Assembly: GCA_021738105.1 (NCBI GenBank)
Contig: JAIPCS010000120.1
Span: forward strand, 1-10,293
DNA from: Sulfuritalea sp.
GTDB taxonomy: Bacteria; Pseudomonadota; Gammaproteobacteria; Burkholderiales; Rhodocyclaceae
Direction of reading: 5' to 3'
DNA: 10,293 nucleotides
A program made the translations under genes and the position numbers. Each line of letters opens with the position of its first letter. Position 1 is the stretch's first letter. This document shows positions 1-6,837 of the stretch, piece by piece. The notes under the pieces were generated by a model that saw only the letters and a program-made list of their open reading frames with translations, was not told the origin of the DNA and ran no database searches.

Positions 1-126
1 CGCCGCATGGCCACGCACAACCGCTTCTTCGCCACTCTGGGCGAAGTGCTCACCGCAGCCGAAAAATGCTTCGACCGCTGGCGACAACCCAATTCAGTGC
101 TGCGTAGATTATGCGGCATTATTTAA
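1..126 (+). CDS. IS630-like transposase, C-terminal fragment (cut by window edge)
   Basis: Frame 1 is open from the first base to a TAA at 124-126, giving 41 residues. The stretch ATHNRFFATLGEV followed by an alternating Ala/Phe helix and a short basic tail ending LRRLCGII resembles the extreme C-terminus of IS630-family DDE transposases. Those typically end with an HN-[RY]-F-xTL block and a Phe/Trp-rich helix. None of the catalytic D, D or E residues can be seen, because the rest lies to the left of the window. The role would be cut-and-paste transposition of its own element. No obvious terminal inverted repeat or TA duplication is recognisable in the 127 bases between its stop and the end of phaC, so whether this is an intact element or a remnant cannot be judged here. 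The assignment rests on recollection of family features over a short stretch, so confidence is moderate. Confidence 0.5.
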   Translation, partial: RRMATHNRFFATLGEVLTAAEKCFDRWRQPNSVLRRLCGII

Positions 127-253
127 GACGCTATGTTTAATTTGGTTTCAGGCATTCGATCGCTCCAACCCAAACAAATTACCAAAGGGTCTCTCGCCTC
201 AACTTCTTTCAAATGAATATAAAGCATATCTTTCAGAAGGGCTTCCCGCGACT

Positions 254-1987
254 TCACGGCTCGAGCACGTAGGTACCCGGCGCGTCCGCCAACGCTGGAA
301 ACTTTCGCGTCGAAACACCGGGCGCAGCAATCTGGTTTCCCGACTGCGGCTTCAGCCAGTTCATCCAGTCTTCCCACCAGCTACCGCTGTGAAGTTCGGC
401 TCGATCACGCCATTCATCCGGCGTATCGTGTCGTTCCGCATCCGCAACATGGTATCGCCGCTTTGGCGGACTCACCACCGGATTCACAATACCGAGAATA
501 TGTCCGGAGCTCGACAGCACATAGCGACGAGTACCTGCCACGAAGTTGTTGACGCGAAAAGTCTGACGCCAGGGAGCGATATGATCGTCCTCGGCCGAAA
601 CGGCATAGAGCGGTTGTGTAATTCGCCCAAGATCAATATCTTCGCCAGCCAGATTCAAGGCATCCTTCTTGATCAGCAGATTTTCAAGATAGAGCTTGCG
701 CAAATACCAGCCATGCATTGCCGCCGGCATGCGGGTGGCATCCATGTTCCAGAACAGAACGTCAAATGGCGGCGGCGCCTCACCAAACAGATAGCCGCGA
801 ACTACGTAATGCCAGACGAGACTGTTTGAACGCAACAGGCGAAACGCGGAGGCCATCTCCTTGCCATCGAGATACCCTTTCTCCGCCATTGATTTTTCCA
901 ACCACTTGACGCTGCTCTCGTCGAGAAAGACTTCGATGTCTCCCGGCTTGTGGTAATCCACCAGCGTCGTCAAGAGAGTTACTGTGGCAACCGGGACAGC
1001 CTGCTTTTCATAATGGACGTTGGCCCATGCCATCCAGGTTGCCAATGCCGCACCGCCAATGCAATAACCCACCGCTTGCACCTTGGCTGACCCTGATATA
1101 CCACGCGCCGTCTCAATAATTTGTCCGATCCCCTCCATCAGATAGTCATCGAATGTGACGTCGCGCATATCCGCGGTCGGATTCTTCCAGCTGGTGACGT
1201 ACACATCAAAGCCCTGATCGACCAGGAATTTCACCATGCTTTTCTTTGCATTGAGATCCAGCACGTAGAACTTGTTGATCCAAGGCGTGACGATGACAAT
1301 GGGTGTTTCAAATACCTTCTTTTGGGTGGGTGTGTAATGCAACACTTCCAGCAACCGATTGCGAAACACCACCTTGCCCGGAGTGGTTGCCAGATTCTGG
1401 CCTACGACAAAATCGGTTGATCGCGCCATTTGCACATCGCCTGCCTGGAAGTCTGTTACAAAGTTGTTGAAACCCTTGAGCAGGCTCTCTCCGCGGGTCT
1501 CCATTGCCTTTTTCATGGCCACCGGATTGGTTAGCAGGAAATTGGTCGGTGCAACAGCATTCAGCCACTTGCGCCACCAGAATGCGGCACGCCGTCGATC
1601 ACGATTCGACAGACCTGGAGTGTCGTACAGCATGTCCTGTACCTGATGAGTCATCATCAAGTACCACTCTTTGACGATATCCCAGCTCGCCGACTCGGTC
1701 CATATTGGGTCTGCAAACCGCGTATCGTCCGGATTGGGTGACACAACATCCTTGCTTGGCCTGCCCATCACCCGATGCCATGAATGTATCTGCAAATCCC
1801 ACAACCGCGACGAAATCTCAGCCAGCGCCTCAGTCATTTCCTGTGGATGCGACAGCCAGGCCAACTGCGCATGCATCAAGGGAGTGGTCATCCCGATTGG
1901 GTCGAGCTTGGCTTCCACCGCCTGATTTACTGCCCGCCACGCGTTCTTGGGAGACGTCTTTAATTTGGATCGCCGGGTTGTGCTCAT
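254..1987 (-). CDS. phaC: Class I poly(3-hydroxyalkanoate) synthase PhaC
   Basis: This enzyme polymerises (R)-3-hydroxyacyl-CoA, usually 3-hydroxybutyryl-CoA, into polyhydroxyalkanoate at the surface of storage granules. I chose the ATG at 1987, giving 577 residues. A strong GGAGGT lies 7 bases upstream; an in-frame ATG 12 codons earlier lacks such a site. Residues from about 90 to 270 form the PhaC N-terminal domain, with the conserved NLATTPGKVVF and TPWINKFYVLDL blocks. An alpha/beta-hydrolase domain follows. The lipase-like box GYCIGG carries the nucleophile Cys309. Asp468 (AEDDHIAPW) and His496 (SSGHILG) complete the Cys-Asp-His triad. The length fits class I synthases, which work as a single PhaC subunit without PhaE or PhaR. 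No phaA, phaB or phasin gene is adjacent. The gene is divergent from usp and shares an intergenic region containing a perfect FNR box. No convincing intrinsic terminator follows the stop. Function is highly certain; regulation is inferred. Confidence 0.96.
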   Translation of the reverse strand: MSTTRRSKLKTSPKNAWRAVNQAVEAKLDPIGMTTPLMHAQLAWLSHPQEMTEALAEISSRLWDLQIHSWHRVMGRPSKDVVSPNPDDTRFADPIWTESASWDIVKEWYLMMTHQVQDMLYDTPGLSNRDRRRAAFWWRKWLNAVAPTNFLLTNPVAMKKAMETRGESLLKGFNNFVTDFQAGDVQMARSTDFVVGQNLATTPGKVVFRNRLLEVLHYTPTQKKVFETPIVIVTPWINKFYVLDLNAKKSMVKFLVDQGFDVYVTSWKNPTADMRDVTFDDYLMEGIGQIIETARGISGSAKVQAVGYCIGGAALATWMAWANVHYEKQAVPVATVTLLTTLVDYHKPGDIEVFLDESSVKWLEKSMAEKGYLDGKEMASAFRLLRSNSLVWHYVVRGYLFGEAPPPFDVLFWNMDATRMPAAMHGWYLRKLYLENLLIKKDALNLAGEDIDLGRITQPLYAVSAEDDHIAPWRQTFRVNNFVAGTRRYVLSSSGHILGIVNPVVSPPKRRYHVADAERHDTPDEWRDRAELHSGSWWEDWMNWLKPQSGNQIAAPGVSTRKFPALADAPGTYVLEP

Positions 1988-1994
1988 GACTGAT

Positions 1995-2000
1995 ACCTCC
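1995..2000 (-). promoter_or_regulatory. Shine-Dalgarno site that fixes the phaC start
   Basis: Read on the minus strand this is GGAGGT, placed 7 bases before the ATG at 1987-1985. It favours the 577-residue start over the upstream in-frame ATG at 2023, which has no comparable site. Confidence 0.8.
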
Positions 2001-2082
2001 GCGTCACACATGCCACTTATCATCTCGTGGCAGCCATAAATCTATTGTGCCCGATGCCGCTCGGGTATAGTTCGCTCTGCCA

Positions 2083-2096
2083 TTGATCTTGATCAA
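2083..2096. promoter_or_regulatory. FNR box (TTGAT-CTTG-ATCAA) between phaC and usp
   Basis: The 14 bases match the FNR/ANR consensus TTGAT-N4-ATCAA at all ten specified positions. The dyad centre is at about 2089.5. A candidate -10 for usp, TAGGCT at 2118-2123, would put the start of transcription near 2130-2131. The box is then centred at about -41.5, the class II activator position. On the phaC side a TATACC at 2069-2064 would begin only 13 bases from the box. That is too close for class II activation and suggests either overlap (repression) or use of another phaC promoter. The match is seen directly; the regulatory direction is inferred. Confidence 0.8.
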
Positions 2097-2117
2097 CGCC
2101 ACGCCAGTTTTGTAGGC

Positions 2118-2123
2118 TAGGCT
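2118..2123 (+). promoter_or_regulatory. Candidate -10 of the FNR-dependent usp promoter
   Basis: TAGGCT lies 21 bases after the right edge of the FNR box and about 29 bases before the usp ATG. No good -35 hexamer is present, as expected for an activator-dependent promoter where the FNR box takes its place. The hexamer itself is only a partial consensus match, so its identity depends on the spacing argument. Confidence 0.45.
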
Positions 2124-2151
2124 TAGTTATTCTTTCGGAGGATTCAATCTC

Positions 2152-2595
2152 ATGTTCAAGCACATACTCGTTCCCACTGACGGATCAGAACTATCAGCAG
2201 CAACAGTCAAGCAAGCAGTTATTTTTGCCAAGGAAATCGGGGCCAAAGTTACGTTTTTCTTCGCCAAACCTGATTATCCGGTTGCTTTCTATGGCGAGGG
2301 TGCGTTGATAGATCCCACTACACCAGACAAGTTCGCTGAAATGGCCGCGCAACAAGCCAAGGAAATTCTCGGCATGCATGAAGCTTCGGCAAAGGCAGAA
2401 GGCGTTGTCTGCGCAACTATGAGCTCGGTCAGCGACATTCCTTATGAGGCAATCATTGCCGCAGCGGAAGAGGCGGGTGCAGACCTGATTTTTATGGCTT
2501 CACACGGCCGGCGCGGACTCAGCGGTCTTTTGCTTGGCTCGGAAACACAAAAGGTTTTGACGCACTCCAAAATTCCGGTATTGGTTTACCGTTGA
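2152..2595 (+). CDS. Universal stress protein, UspA family
   Basis: This is a single-domain, 147-residue cytoplasmic protein of the usual length for UspA-type proteins. The N-terminus FKHILVPTDGSE is the classic first strand and loop. The C-terminal block MASHGRRGLSGLLLGS fits the nucleotide-binding signature G-x2-G-x9-G-[ST], except that the first Gly is Ala, a common variant. The protein probably binds ATP and acts as a dimer in survival under stress or energy limitation; its precise target is unknown. A GGAGGA at 2137-2142 sits 9 bases before the ATG and fixes the start. The promoter region has a perfect FNR box, which suggests induction under low oxygen, as known for several proteobacterial usp genes. 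The interrupted hemerythrin frame begins 24 bases after the stop in the same reading frame, so the two were probably co-transcribed. Confidence 0.92.
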   Translation: MFKHILVPTDGSELSAATVKQAVIFAKEIGAKVTFFFAKPDYPVAFYGEGALIDPTTPDKFAEMAAQQAKEILGMHEASAKAEGVVCATMSSVSDIPYEAIIAAAEEAGADLIFMASHGRRGLSGLLLGSETQKVLTHSKIPVLVYR

Positions 2596-2619
2596 TTCGG
2601 ATCGTGCTCGAGCTACCTC

Positions 2620-3210
2620 ATGCTGAACGCGGCGCTGGCAATCATTCGTGACGAGCACCGTTCCCTTGCTGCTGCAATTCAAGGCCTGAGATTCGTTGTT
2701 CAGGGCTTGATGGAGCGCGATGTCAAGCCTGATTTCAAACTGCTTTGGGCGATGATCTTCTAACTCGACGAGTTTCCGGAAAAGCTGCATCACCCAAAGG
2801 AAAATGCCTATATTTTTTCACGCGTGCGCCAGCGTACTCACGAAGCCGACACGATCGTCGAGGAACTCGAACGACAGCACCTCGAAGGGGGACGTCATGT
2901 GCGTGAGCTGGAACGCACACTCGGACATTACGAAGCCGGTATGCCCGACGGATTGGATCGGTTTGCCGCAGCAGTGGAAAACTTTTCGAAAGAGACTTTG
3001 AAACATATGGCGCTGGAGGAAGGCACCGCACTTCCCTTGGCCAGAAAACATCTCACTGCCAAAAACTGGGTCGAAATTGCCCTTGCCTTCGGCGAGAATG
3101 GCGACCCGCGCTTCGATAGCGAAGCGGACGATGAGTTTCGGAGTTTATTTACCCGGATCGTGAATCTGGCCCCTCCGCCGATAGGCGTGGGTCCCGCCGC
3201 GGTCAAATAA
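2620..3210 (+). pseudogene. Hemerythrin (HHE) domain protein interrupted by an in-frame TAA
   Basis: Read through one stop, codons from the ATG at 2620 to the TAA at 3208-3210 give a continuous hemerythrin-like protein of 196 positions. The stop is TAA at 2761-2763, codon 48, in the block MIF-stop-LDEFPEKLHHPKE. Hemerythrin-domain proteins normally have an aromatic residue such as Tyr there, so one base change (TAC or TAT to TAA) explains it. Candidate di-iron ligands lie on both sides: His13, the HHPKE motif at 57-61, His87 or nearby, and the H-x3-E of KHMALEE at 129-133. A restart at the GTG of 2824 would leave about 128 residues lacking His13 and HHPKE, which probably cannot form the di-iron site. 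Working relatives bind or sense O2 or NO, or store iron. The start lacks a clear Shine-Dalgarno site and may be translationally coupled to usp 24 bases upstream. Remaining codons look undamaged, so the lesion is recent, a sequencing error or a recoded stop. Confidence 0.85.
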
Positions 3211-3217
3211 AACCATT

Positions 3218-3247
3218 TCAGGCCGCTATGCGGACTGAGTCATTTTT
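3218..3247. terminator. Probable bidirectional intrinsic terminator
   Basis: A hairpin spans 3218-3238. TCAG pairs with CTGA and CCGC pairs with GCGG around a TAT loop, with one G/A mismatch between the two helices. On the plus strand TTTTT follows at 3243-3247, four bases after the stem, and would end the usp-hemerythrin transcript. On the minus strand the stem begins immediately after the stop of the 90-codon gene and is followed by a T-rich stretch with TTTTATTT. The stem is short, so strength is uncertain. Confidence 0.5.
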
Positions 3248-3512
3248 GAACAGCGCCGTCCGACTCTGCGGCGACTCCCACTCCCTTGTTCAATTCAGCG
3301 GCGCCGAGTTGCAGAAACCACGTCATCAGACTGGACGCAGCACACATGGTCCAGAAACCAAAAAAGCCGATCGAATATGTCGCAATCTGTGACATGCGTA
3401 CGGGCTCACCGAAAAGATACAGTTCTTGCGGATCAATCACGGTAAAAAAAACGCCTTCCGCGATACCTGCGACCAAAAATGAGGGCCACAACACCCAAAG
3501 AATTCTCAACAT
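3240..3512 (-). CDS. Small two-helix membrane protein of unknown function next to ccoGH
   Basis: I do not recognise a named family. The protein has 90 residues and two strongly hydrophobic segments, at about 5-25 and 43-68. They are separated by a loop with DPQELYLFGEP and followed by a polar tail. A good AAGGAG Shine-Dalgarno site lies 6 bases before the ATG at 3512, which together with clean coding content argues for a real gene. It is the last gene of the minus-strand run, 153 bases after fixH, and ends at the probable bidirectional terminator. The position suggests a role linked to cbb3 oxidase biogenesis or membrane redox chemistry, but that is inference from neighbourhood only. No Cys pair or CxxCH is present; there is one Cys in the second hydrophobic segment and no His at all, so a metal or heme site of its own is unlikely. 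It has no resemblance to CcoS that I can see. Confidence 0.75.
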   Translation of the reverse strand: MLRILWVLWPSFLVAGIAEGVFFTVIDPQELYLFGEPVRMSQIATYSIGFFGFWTMCAASSLMTWFLQLGAAELNKGVGVAAESDGAVQK

Positions 3513-3665
3513 TGCTCTCTCCTTACGAGTCTTGACCGAAGTATCTTCTTCGTGTTGCGCGTATATTCTTAATGCATCACCCTGCGACTGAGGCCTTGTG
3601 ATCCATTCTCCATGTCAAACAGAGGTTTTTTCGTGGCCTTTGATTCATGCCGCGTTCGACACAAT

Positions 3666-4211
3666 TCAGTTACGAACATCCTCCGGTGTCACAGGTACTG
3701 TTGACCCGCCAATAACAGTTTCTCCTTTGGCGGGCAGGATCACGTTTCCCATCAAACGCCAGGTCTTTCGTTCGTCTTCCAGCAGTACCAGCCAATGCCC
3801 TGCGGCCGGCAGACGTACCTCACCGGAATACAGATCAGCTTTTCCCGCCAGCACCCTGAACTGATCCAATCCGGCGCGAGTCGGATGCGAAATGGTCACC
3901 GCCAGCGTCGGAGGCATCTTGAAGCTCTTGTCGGTCGCCTTCACTCTTACTGTCAATGTGTCATCGACAATCCGCACACTCGCCGTCAGGCCAAATTTAC
4001 TTGCCAGGACGCTACGAGCAATCGTCTGGTTAGCAGAGAGTCCTTTTCGGTAGTAGTCGTCCGTGACCAGGCCATCGTTGCTCTTTACCGCCAGCCACGC
4101 GGTGTATATTCCGGCAATAACTACGATGAAAGGCCCAACGGCAAGAATCCAGGGCCAGGGTTCGCGATACCAGGGACGCGGAGCGGAAATATTCAAAAGC
4201 TTTTCTTTCAT
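3666..4211 (-). CDS. ccoH: FixH/CcoH family cbb3 oxidase assembly protein
   Basis: The 181-residue protein has one N-terminal membrane helix at about residues 19-42, after a PRPWYREPWPW segment. A periplasmic domain of beta-strand character follows. The DDYYRKG motif at 51-57 just after the helix is characteristic of FixH. In cbb3-oxidase bacteria this protein is needed for assembly or stability of the CcoNOQP complex and is reported to associate with its subunits. Its ATG overlaps the ccoG stop (ATGA at 4211-4208), which indicates translational coupling. The usual next genes, ccoI (copper P-type ATPase) and ccoS, are absent. Instead there is a 153-base gap and then the 90-codon gene. Assignment is firm from motif, topology and position. 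Confidence 0.9.
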   Translation of the reverse strand: MKEKLLNISAPRPWYREPWPWILAVGPFIVVIAGIYTAWLAVKSNDGLVTDDYYRKGLSANQTIARSVLASKFGLTASVRIVDDTLTVRVKATDKSFKMPPTLAVTISHPTRAGLDQFRVLAGKADLYSGEVRLPAAGHWLVLLEDERKTWRLMGNVILPAKGETVIGGSTVPVTPEDVRN

Positions 4212-5629
4212 GGTTGAAGGAAGCTGGCCTTTTCATGCACGGCGACTTTCTCGTCGGCAAGAGACTTGACATCGAAATAAATTTTATTCGCTCCCTTCTT
4301 GCCCGATTCCGGTGGCACCCGCACCCTCACAGTAAAGCTTCGGGCTGCGGCCGCCGGAATGTCGACAATGCGTTCGCCAATCAACTCGATTCCAGGCAAA
4401 CCTGACACGCTCAAGGCATAGCGGTGCGGTGTTTCAGAGACATTGATGACGTGTAGTCGATACACGTTCTCGACCAGACCGCCCTCTACCTCACGCGCCA
4501 ATATGGCACGATCACGGATAACGTCTACTCGCAAGTTCGCTTTCGTGGCAATGCCCCAGATGAAAGCCAAGCATATTGCAGCCAGTATCGTCGAATAGAT
4601 GATCACCCTTGGCCGAACGATGTGAGCGATGATTTCTTTCCATCCCCAATGCGACTCGATGGCATGTTCGGTCGAATAGCGAATCAGGCCTTTCGGGTAA
4701 TCCATTTTTTCCATCACCTGATCGCAGGCATCGATACAGGCAGCACAGCCGATACACTCGTATTGCAAACCGGCACGAATGTCGATGCCCGTCGGGCAAA
4801 CCTGCACGCAGATACCACAGTCCACACAATCTCCTTTGGAGATCGACTGCGGATCAATGCCTTTCTTGCGCGCCCCGCGTGGCTCGCCACGCTCGGTATC
4901 GTAAGTAATAGTCAGCGTATCGGGATCGAACATCACTCCCTGAAAGCGGGCATAAGGACACATGTGCTTGCACACCTGTTCGCGCATATGACCGGCGAAC
5001 AGGTAAGTAAAGGCTCCATAGAAGAGCATCCAGAAGGTTTCCCATGGCCCCAGTGAGAAACTCCAGATCGATTCCCAAACTGTCTTGATTGGTGTGAAAT
5101 AGCCGACAAAGGTGAAACCAGTCCAGAACGCCAGCAATACCCAAGCGCCGTACTTCATCGTACGTAGCAACAATTTGCGCGCGCTCATGGGGGCCGCATC
5201 GAGCTTGATTCGCGCGTTTCGCTCACCCTCGATTTTCTGTTCTATCCAAGTGAAGATTTCGGTATAGACAGTCTGCGGACACGCATAGCCGCACCACAGT
5301 CGGCCGCCGACTGCAGTAAAGAGAAAAAGCGAATAGGCCGAGATGATCAATAGGATGGCAAGGAAGATCACATCCTGCGGCCAAAAAACGAGCCCGAAAA
5401 TATAGAACTTGCGTTCGACCAGGTCGAACAGCACCGCTTGCCTGCCGTTCCAGGGAAGCCAGCACAAACCGTAATACACGAGTTGGGTGAGCCAGACAAG
5501 CGCCCAGCGCCAGGTCGCGAAGATACCGCTGACGGCGCGCGGATGCACCTTCTTGTGGACTTCGTAGAGGCTCTCCTCCTGGAAGTGAGGCCGACTTTCT
5601 TGCTGCGGCATGCGGGGGCTGGATGCCAT
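4208..5629 (-). CDS. ccoG: Cytochrome c oxidase accessory protein CcoG (FixG/RdxA)
   Basis: CcoG is a membrane-bound polyferredoxin required for cbb3 oxidase maturation; work in Rhodobacter showed Cu(II)-to-Cu(I) reduction in copper delivery to the binuclear centre. The 473 residues show several membrane helices (about 40-57, 76-105, 158-178, 195-213 and 340-360). Reduced-pair motifs WCGYACP (Cys113, Cys117) and CKHMCP (Cys220, Cys224) are present. Two [4Fe-4S] ferredoxin sets follow: Cys268/271/274/278 and Cys292/295/298/302, the former followed by Pro. The region after 365 is the Ig-like FixG C-terminal domain. The gene is coupled to fixH by a 4-base overlap. A strong terminator separates it from ccoP, so it probably has its own promoter in the AT-rich stretch 5630-5669. 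The ATG at 5629 has no recognisable Shine-Dalgarno site, and an internal AGGAGGAG has no start codon at usable distance. Confidence 0.95.
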   Translation of the reverse strand: MASSPRMPQQESRPHFQEESLYEVHKKVHPRAVSGIFATWRWALVWLTQLVYYGLCWLPWNGRQAVLFDLVERKFYIFGLVFWPQDVIFLAILLIISAYSLFLFTAVGGRLWCGYACPQTVYTEIFTWIEQKIEGERNARIKLDAAPMSARKLLLRTMKYGAWVLLAFWTGFTFVGYFTPIKTVWESIWSFSLGPWETFWMLFYGAFTYLFAGHMREQVCKHMCPYARFQGVMFDPDTLTITYDTERGEPRGARKKGIDPQSISKGDCVDCGICVQVCPTGIDIRAGLQYECIGCAACIDACDQVMEKMDYPKGLIRYSTEHAIESHWGWKEIIAHIVRPRVIIYSTILAAICLAFIWGIATKANLRVDVIRDRAILAREVEGGLVENVYRLHVINVSETPHRYALSVSGLPGIELIGERIVDIPAAAARSFTVRVRVPPESGKKGANKIYFDVKSLADEKVAVHEKASFLQP

Positions 5630-5669
5630 GATTATGGTATTACTATATTCTTATATGTATAAACAAAAA
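5630..5669 (-). promoter_or_regulatory. AT-rich leader and candidate ccoG promoter without Shine-Dalgarno site
   Basis: The 40 bases before ccoG are almost entirely A and T on both strands. On the minus strand TATACA, TATAAG and TATAGT occur in succession. TATAGT ends 12 bases before the ATG, so initiation from it would give a leader of only about five bases. No purine-rich ribosome site is present. A very short or leaderless ccoG transcript is therefore possible. No FNR box is seen here. Identification of the promoter is inference. Confidence 0.4.
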
Positions 5670-5696
5670 TTCCCCGGCTCCACTGGTGCCGGGGAA
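5661..5696 (-). terminator. Strong rho-independent terminator after ccoP
   Basis: A perfect 9-bp stem pairs 5688-5696 with 5670-5678 (TTCCCCGGC with GCCGGGGAA). Two more C-G pairs form inside after one T/T mismatch, leaving a three-base loop. On the minus strand the stem is followed at once by ATTTTTGTTT, so it acts in the direction of cco transcription, 14 bases past the ccoP stop. The plus strand lacks a T tract, so it is not bidirectional. It separates the oxidase structural genes from ccoGH. Confidence 0.88.
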
Positions 5697-5709
5697 CTGT
5701 AATCACACT

Positions 5710-6642
5710 TTACTGCTTTTTCTCGTCAGCCGCAGGCGCCTCCTTGGTACCACCGCCAAGTCCATAAACGTAAGCGGTCAGCAGATGCACCTTGGCATCG
5801 CCAAGAAATTCCCCAAAAGCCGGCATGCGATTGGTGCGGCCCTTTGTGATCGTCTCGATAATGGTTTCTTCTGAGCTGCTATAGAGCCAGACCTTGTCCG
5901 CCAGATTGGGTGCCAGACCGACCGTACCTTTGCCGTCGGGGCCATGGCAGGCGCTACAGGCTGCAGCGTAGAGTTCCTTGCCGCGCTGAACACGTATCGA
6001 GTCCGCAGCGAGACCGGAGAGGGATCGCACAAAGTTGGCCACATCCTTGATTTGGTCTCCGTTCAAATCGGGCTTGACCCCTTTGGCCGGCATCATCGCG
6101 TCACGACCCTTGGTGATCGATTCCTTGATCTGCTCCGGATTGCCTCCAAACAACCAATCGCTGTCAGTCAGATTTGGGTAGCCGCGAGCACCCCTGGCAT
6201 CGGACCCGTGACATTGAGAGCAGTAGGTGAGGAACAGGCGCTGGCCCATTTCCCTGGCCTCGCTGCTGGCCGCAACCGTCATGACGTCCTGGCTTTGGTA
6301 CTTCTTGTAGATCGGCCCGTACTGGGCCTCGGCTTTTTGCATCTCGCCGTCATACTGGCCTGCAGAAGACCAGTTGAATTGACCCTTGTAGGTTCCCAAC
6401 CCCGGGTACATCGCCAAATAGAACAACGAAAAGACGATGGTGATGTAAAACAACCAGCGCCACCAACTGGGCAAAGGATTGCTGAACTCCCGCAAATCCT
6501 CATCCCAAACATGGCCCGTCGTCTCGCCTTCTACATGCACGGCTGAACTCTGCATCCAGAGAAACACGCCACAACCCAAAATACTGACGAGCACAATGCT
6601 CACTACATAAATATTCCAGAAACCGCTGACAAAATCACTCAT
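5710..6642 (-). CDS. ccoP: cbb3-type cytochrome c oxidase diheme subunit III, CcoP
   Basis: CcoP is the diheme c-type subunit that takes electrons from soluble or membrane cytochrome c and passes them to CcoO. The 310 residues contain two N-terminal membrane helices (about 8-30 and 60-80), the longer form frequent in beta- and gammaproteobacteria. Two periplasmic cytochrome c domains follow. Their heme sites are CSQCH at 141-145 and CSACH at 229-233. The likely axial methionines are in DAMMPAKG (183/184) and NRMPAFG (273). The tail is charged and Lys-rich. The ATG overlaps the ccoQ stop by four bases (ATGA), so translation is coupled. A strong terminator follows 14 bases after the stop. Nothing in it is truncated or missing. 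Confidence 0.97.
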   Translation of the reverse strand: MSDFVSGFWNIYVVSIVLVSILGCGVFLWMQSSAVHVEGETTGHVWDEDLREFSNPLPSWWRWLFYITIVFSLFYLAMYPGLGTYKGQFNWSSAGQYDGEMQKAEAQYGPIYKKYQSQDVMTVAASSEAREMGQRLFLTYCSQCHGSDARGARGYPNLTDSDWLFGGNPEQIKESITKGRDAMMPAKGVKPDLNGDQIKDVANFVRSLSGLAADSIRVQRGKELYAAACSACHGPDGKGTVGLAPNLADKVWLYSSSEETIIETITKGRTNRMPAFGEFLGDAKVHLLTAYVYGLGGGTKEAPAADEKKQ

Positions 6643-6833
6643 GATGATTTCCTTTCCTGATTCTTTTTAACCTGCGGCTCTGTAGGCACCAATTCATTGT
6701 CATCATCAAGCGGCAGCATGGCCGCCTGCTCGTAGGTTGCCTTGCGCCTGTCCGAATACGCCCACCAGACGATGCCGATAAAGGCGATGAACGCCAGCAC
6801 CGTAAAGATGGAACGCAGGTCGTTGATGTCCAC
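6639..6833 (-). CDS. ccoQ: cbb3-type oxidase small subunit IV, CcoQ
   Basis: CcoQ is a small single-helix subunit that stabilises the CcoNOP complex. The 64 residues have one membrane helix at about 7-26, followed by YSDRRKATYEQAAMLPLDDD, typical of CcoQ, and a charged tail. The start is GTG at 6833, with AAGGT about 6 bases upstream and only four bases after the ccoO stop. A weak-looking start so close to the preceding stop suggests translational coupling with ccoO. The stop overlaps the ccoP ATG. Confidence 0.92.
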   Translation of the reverse strand: MDINDLRSIFTVLAFIAFIGIVWWAYSDRRKATYEQAAMLPLDDDNELVPTEPQVKKNQERKSS

Positions 6834-6837
6834 TTGC

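Noticed and set aside
1988..2023. Upstream in-frame ATG of phaC (12 extra codons)
   Set aside because: The GGAGGT site is correctly placed for the ATG at 1987 and lies inside this extension.
2824..3210. Independent gene starting at GTG 2824
   Set aside because: It lacks a ribosome site and the first ligands of the di-iron site, and the codons before it continue the same hemerythrin fold up to and past the TAA.
3613..3618. TTGACA on the minus strand as -35 of a promoter for the 90-codon gene
   Set aside because: The hexamer is perfect, but the sequence at 16-18 bases spacing (GC-rich GGCCTC region) does not resemble a -10.
5944..6546. 200-codon plus-strand frame opposite ccoP
   Set aside because: It is antisense to ccoP with its two CxxCH motifs on the other strand and has no family resemblance.
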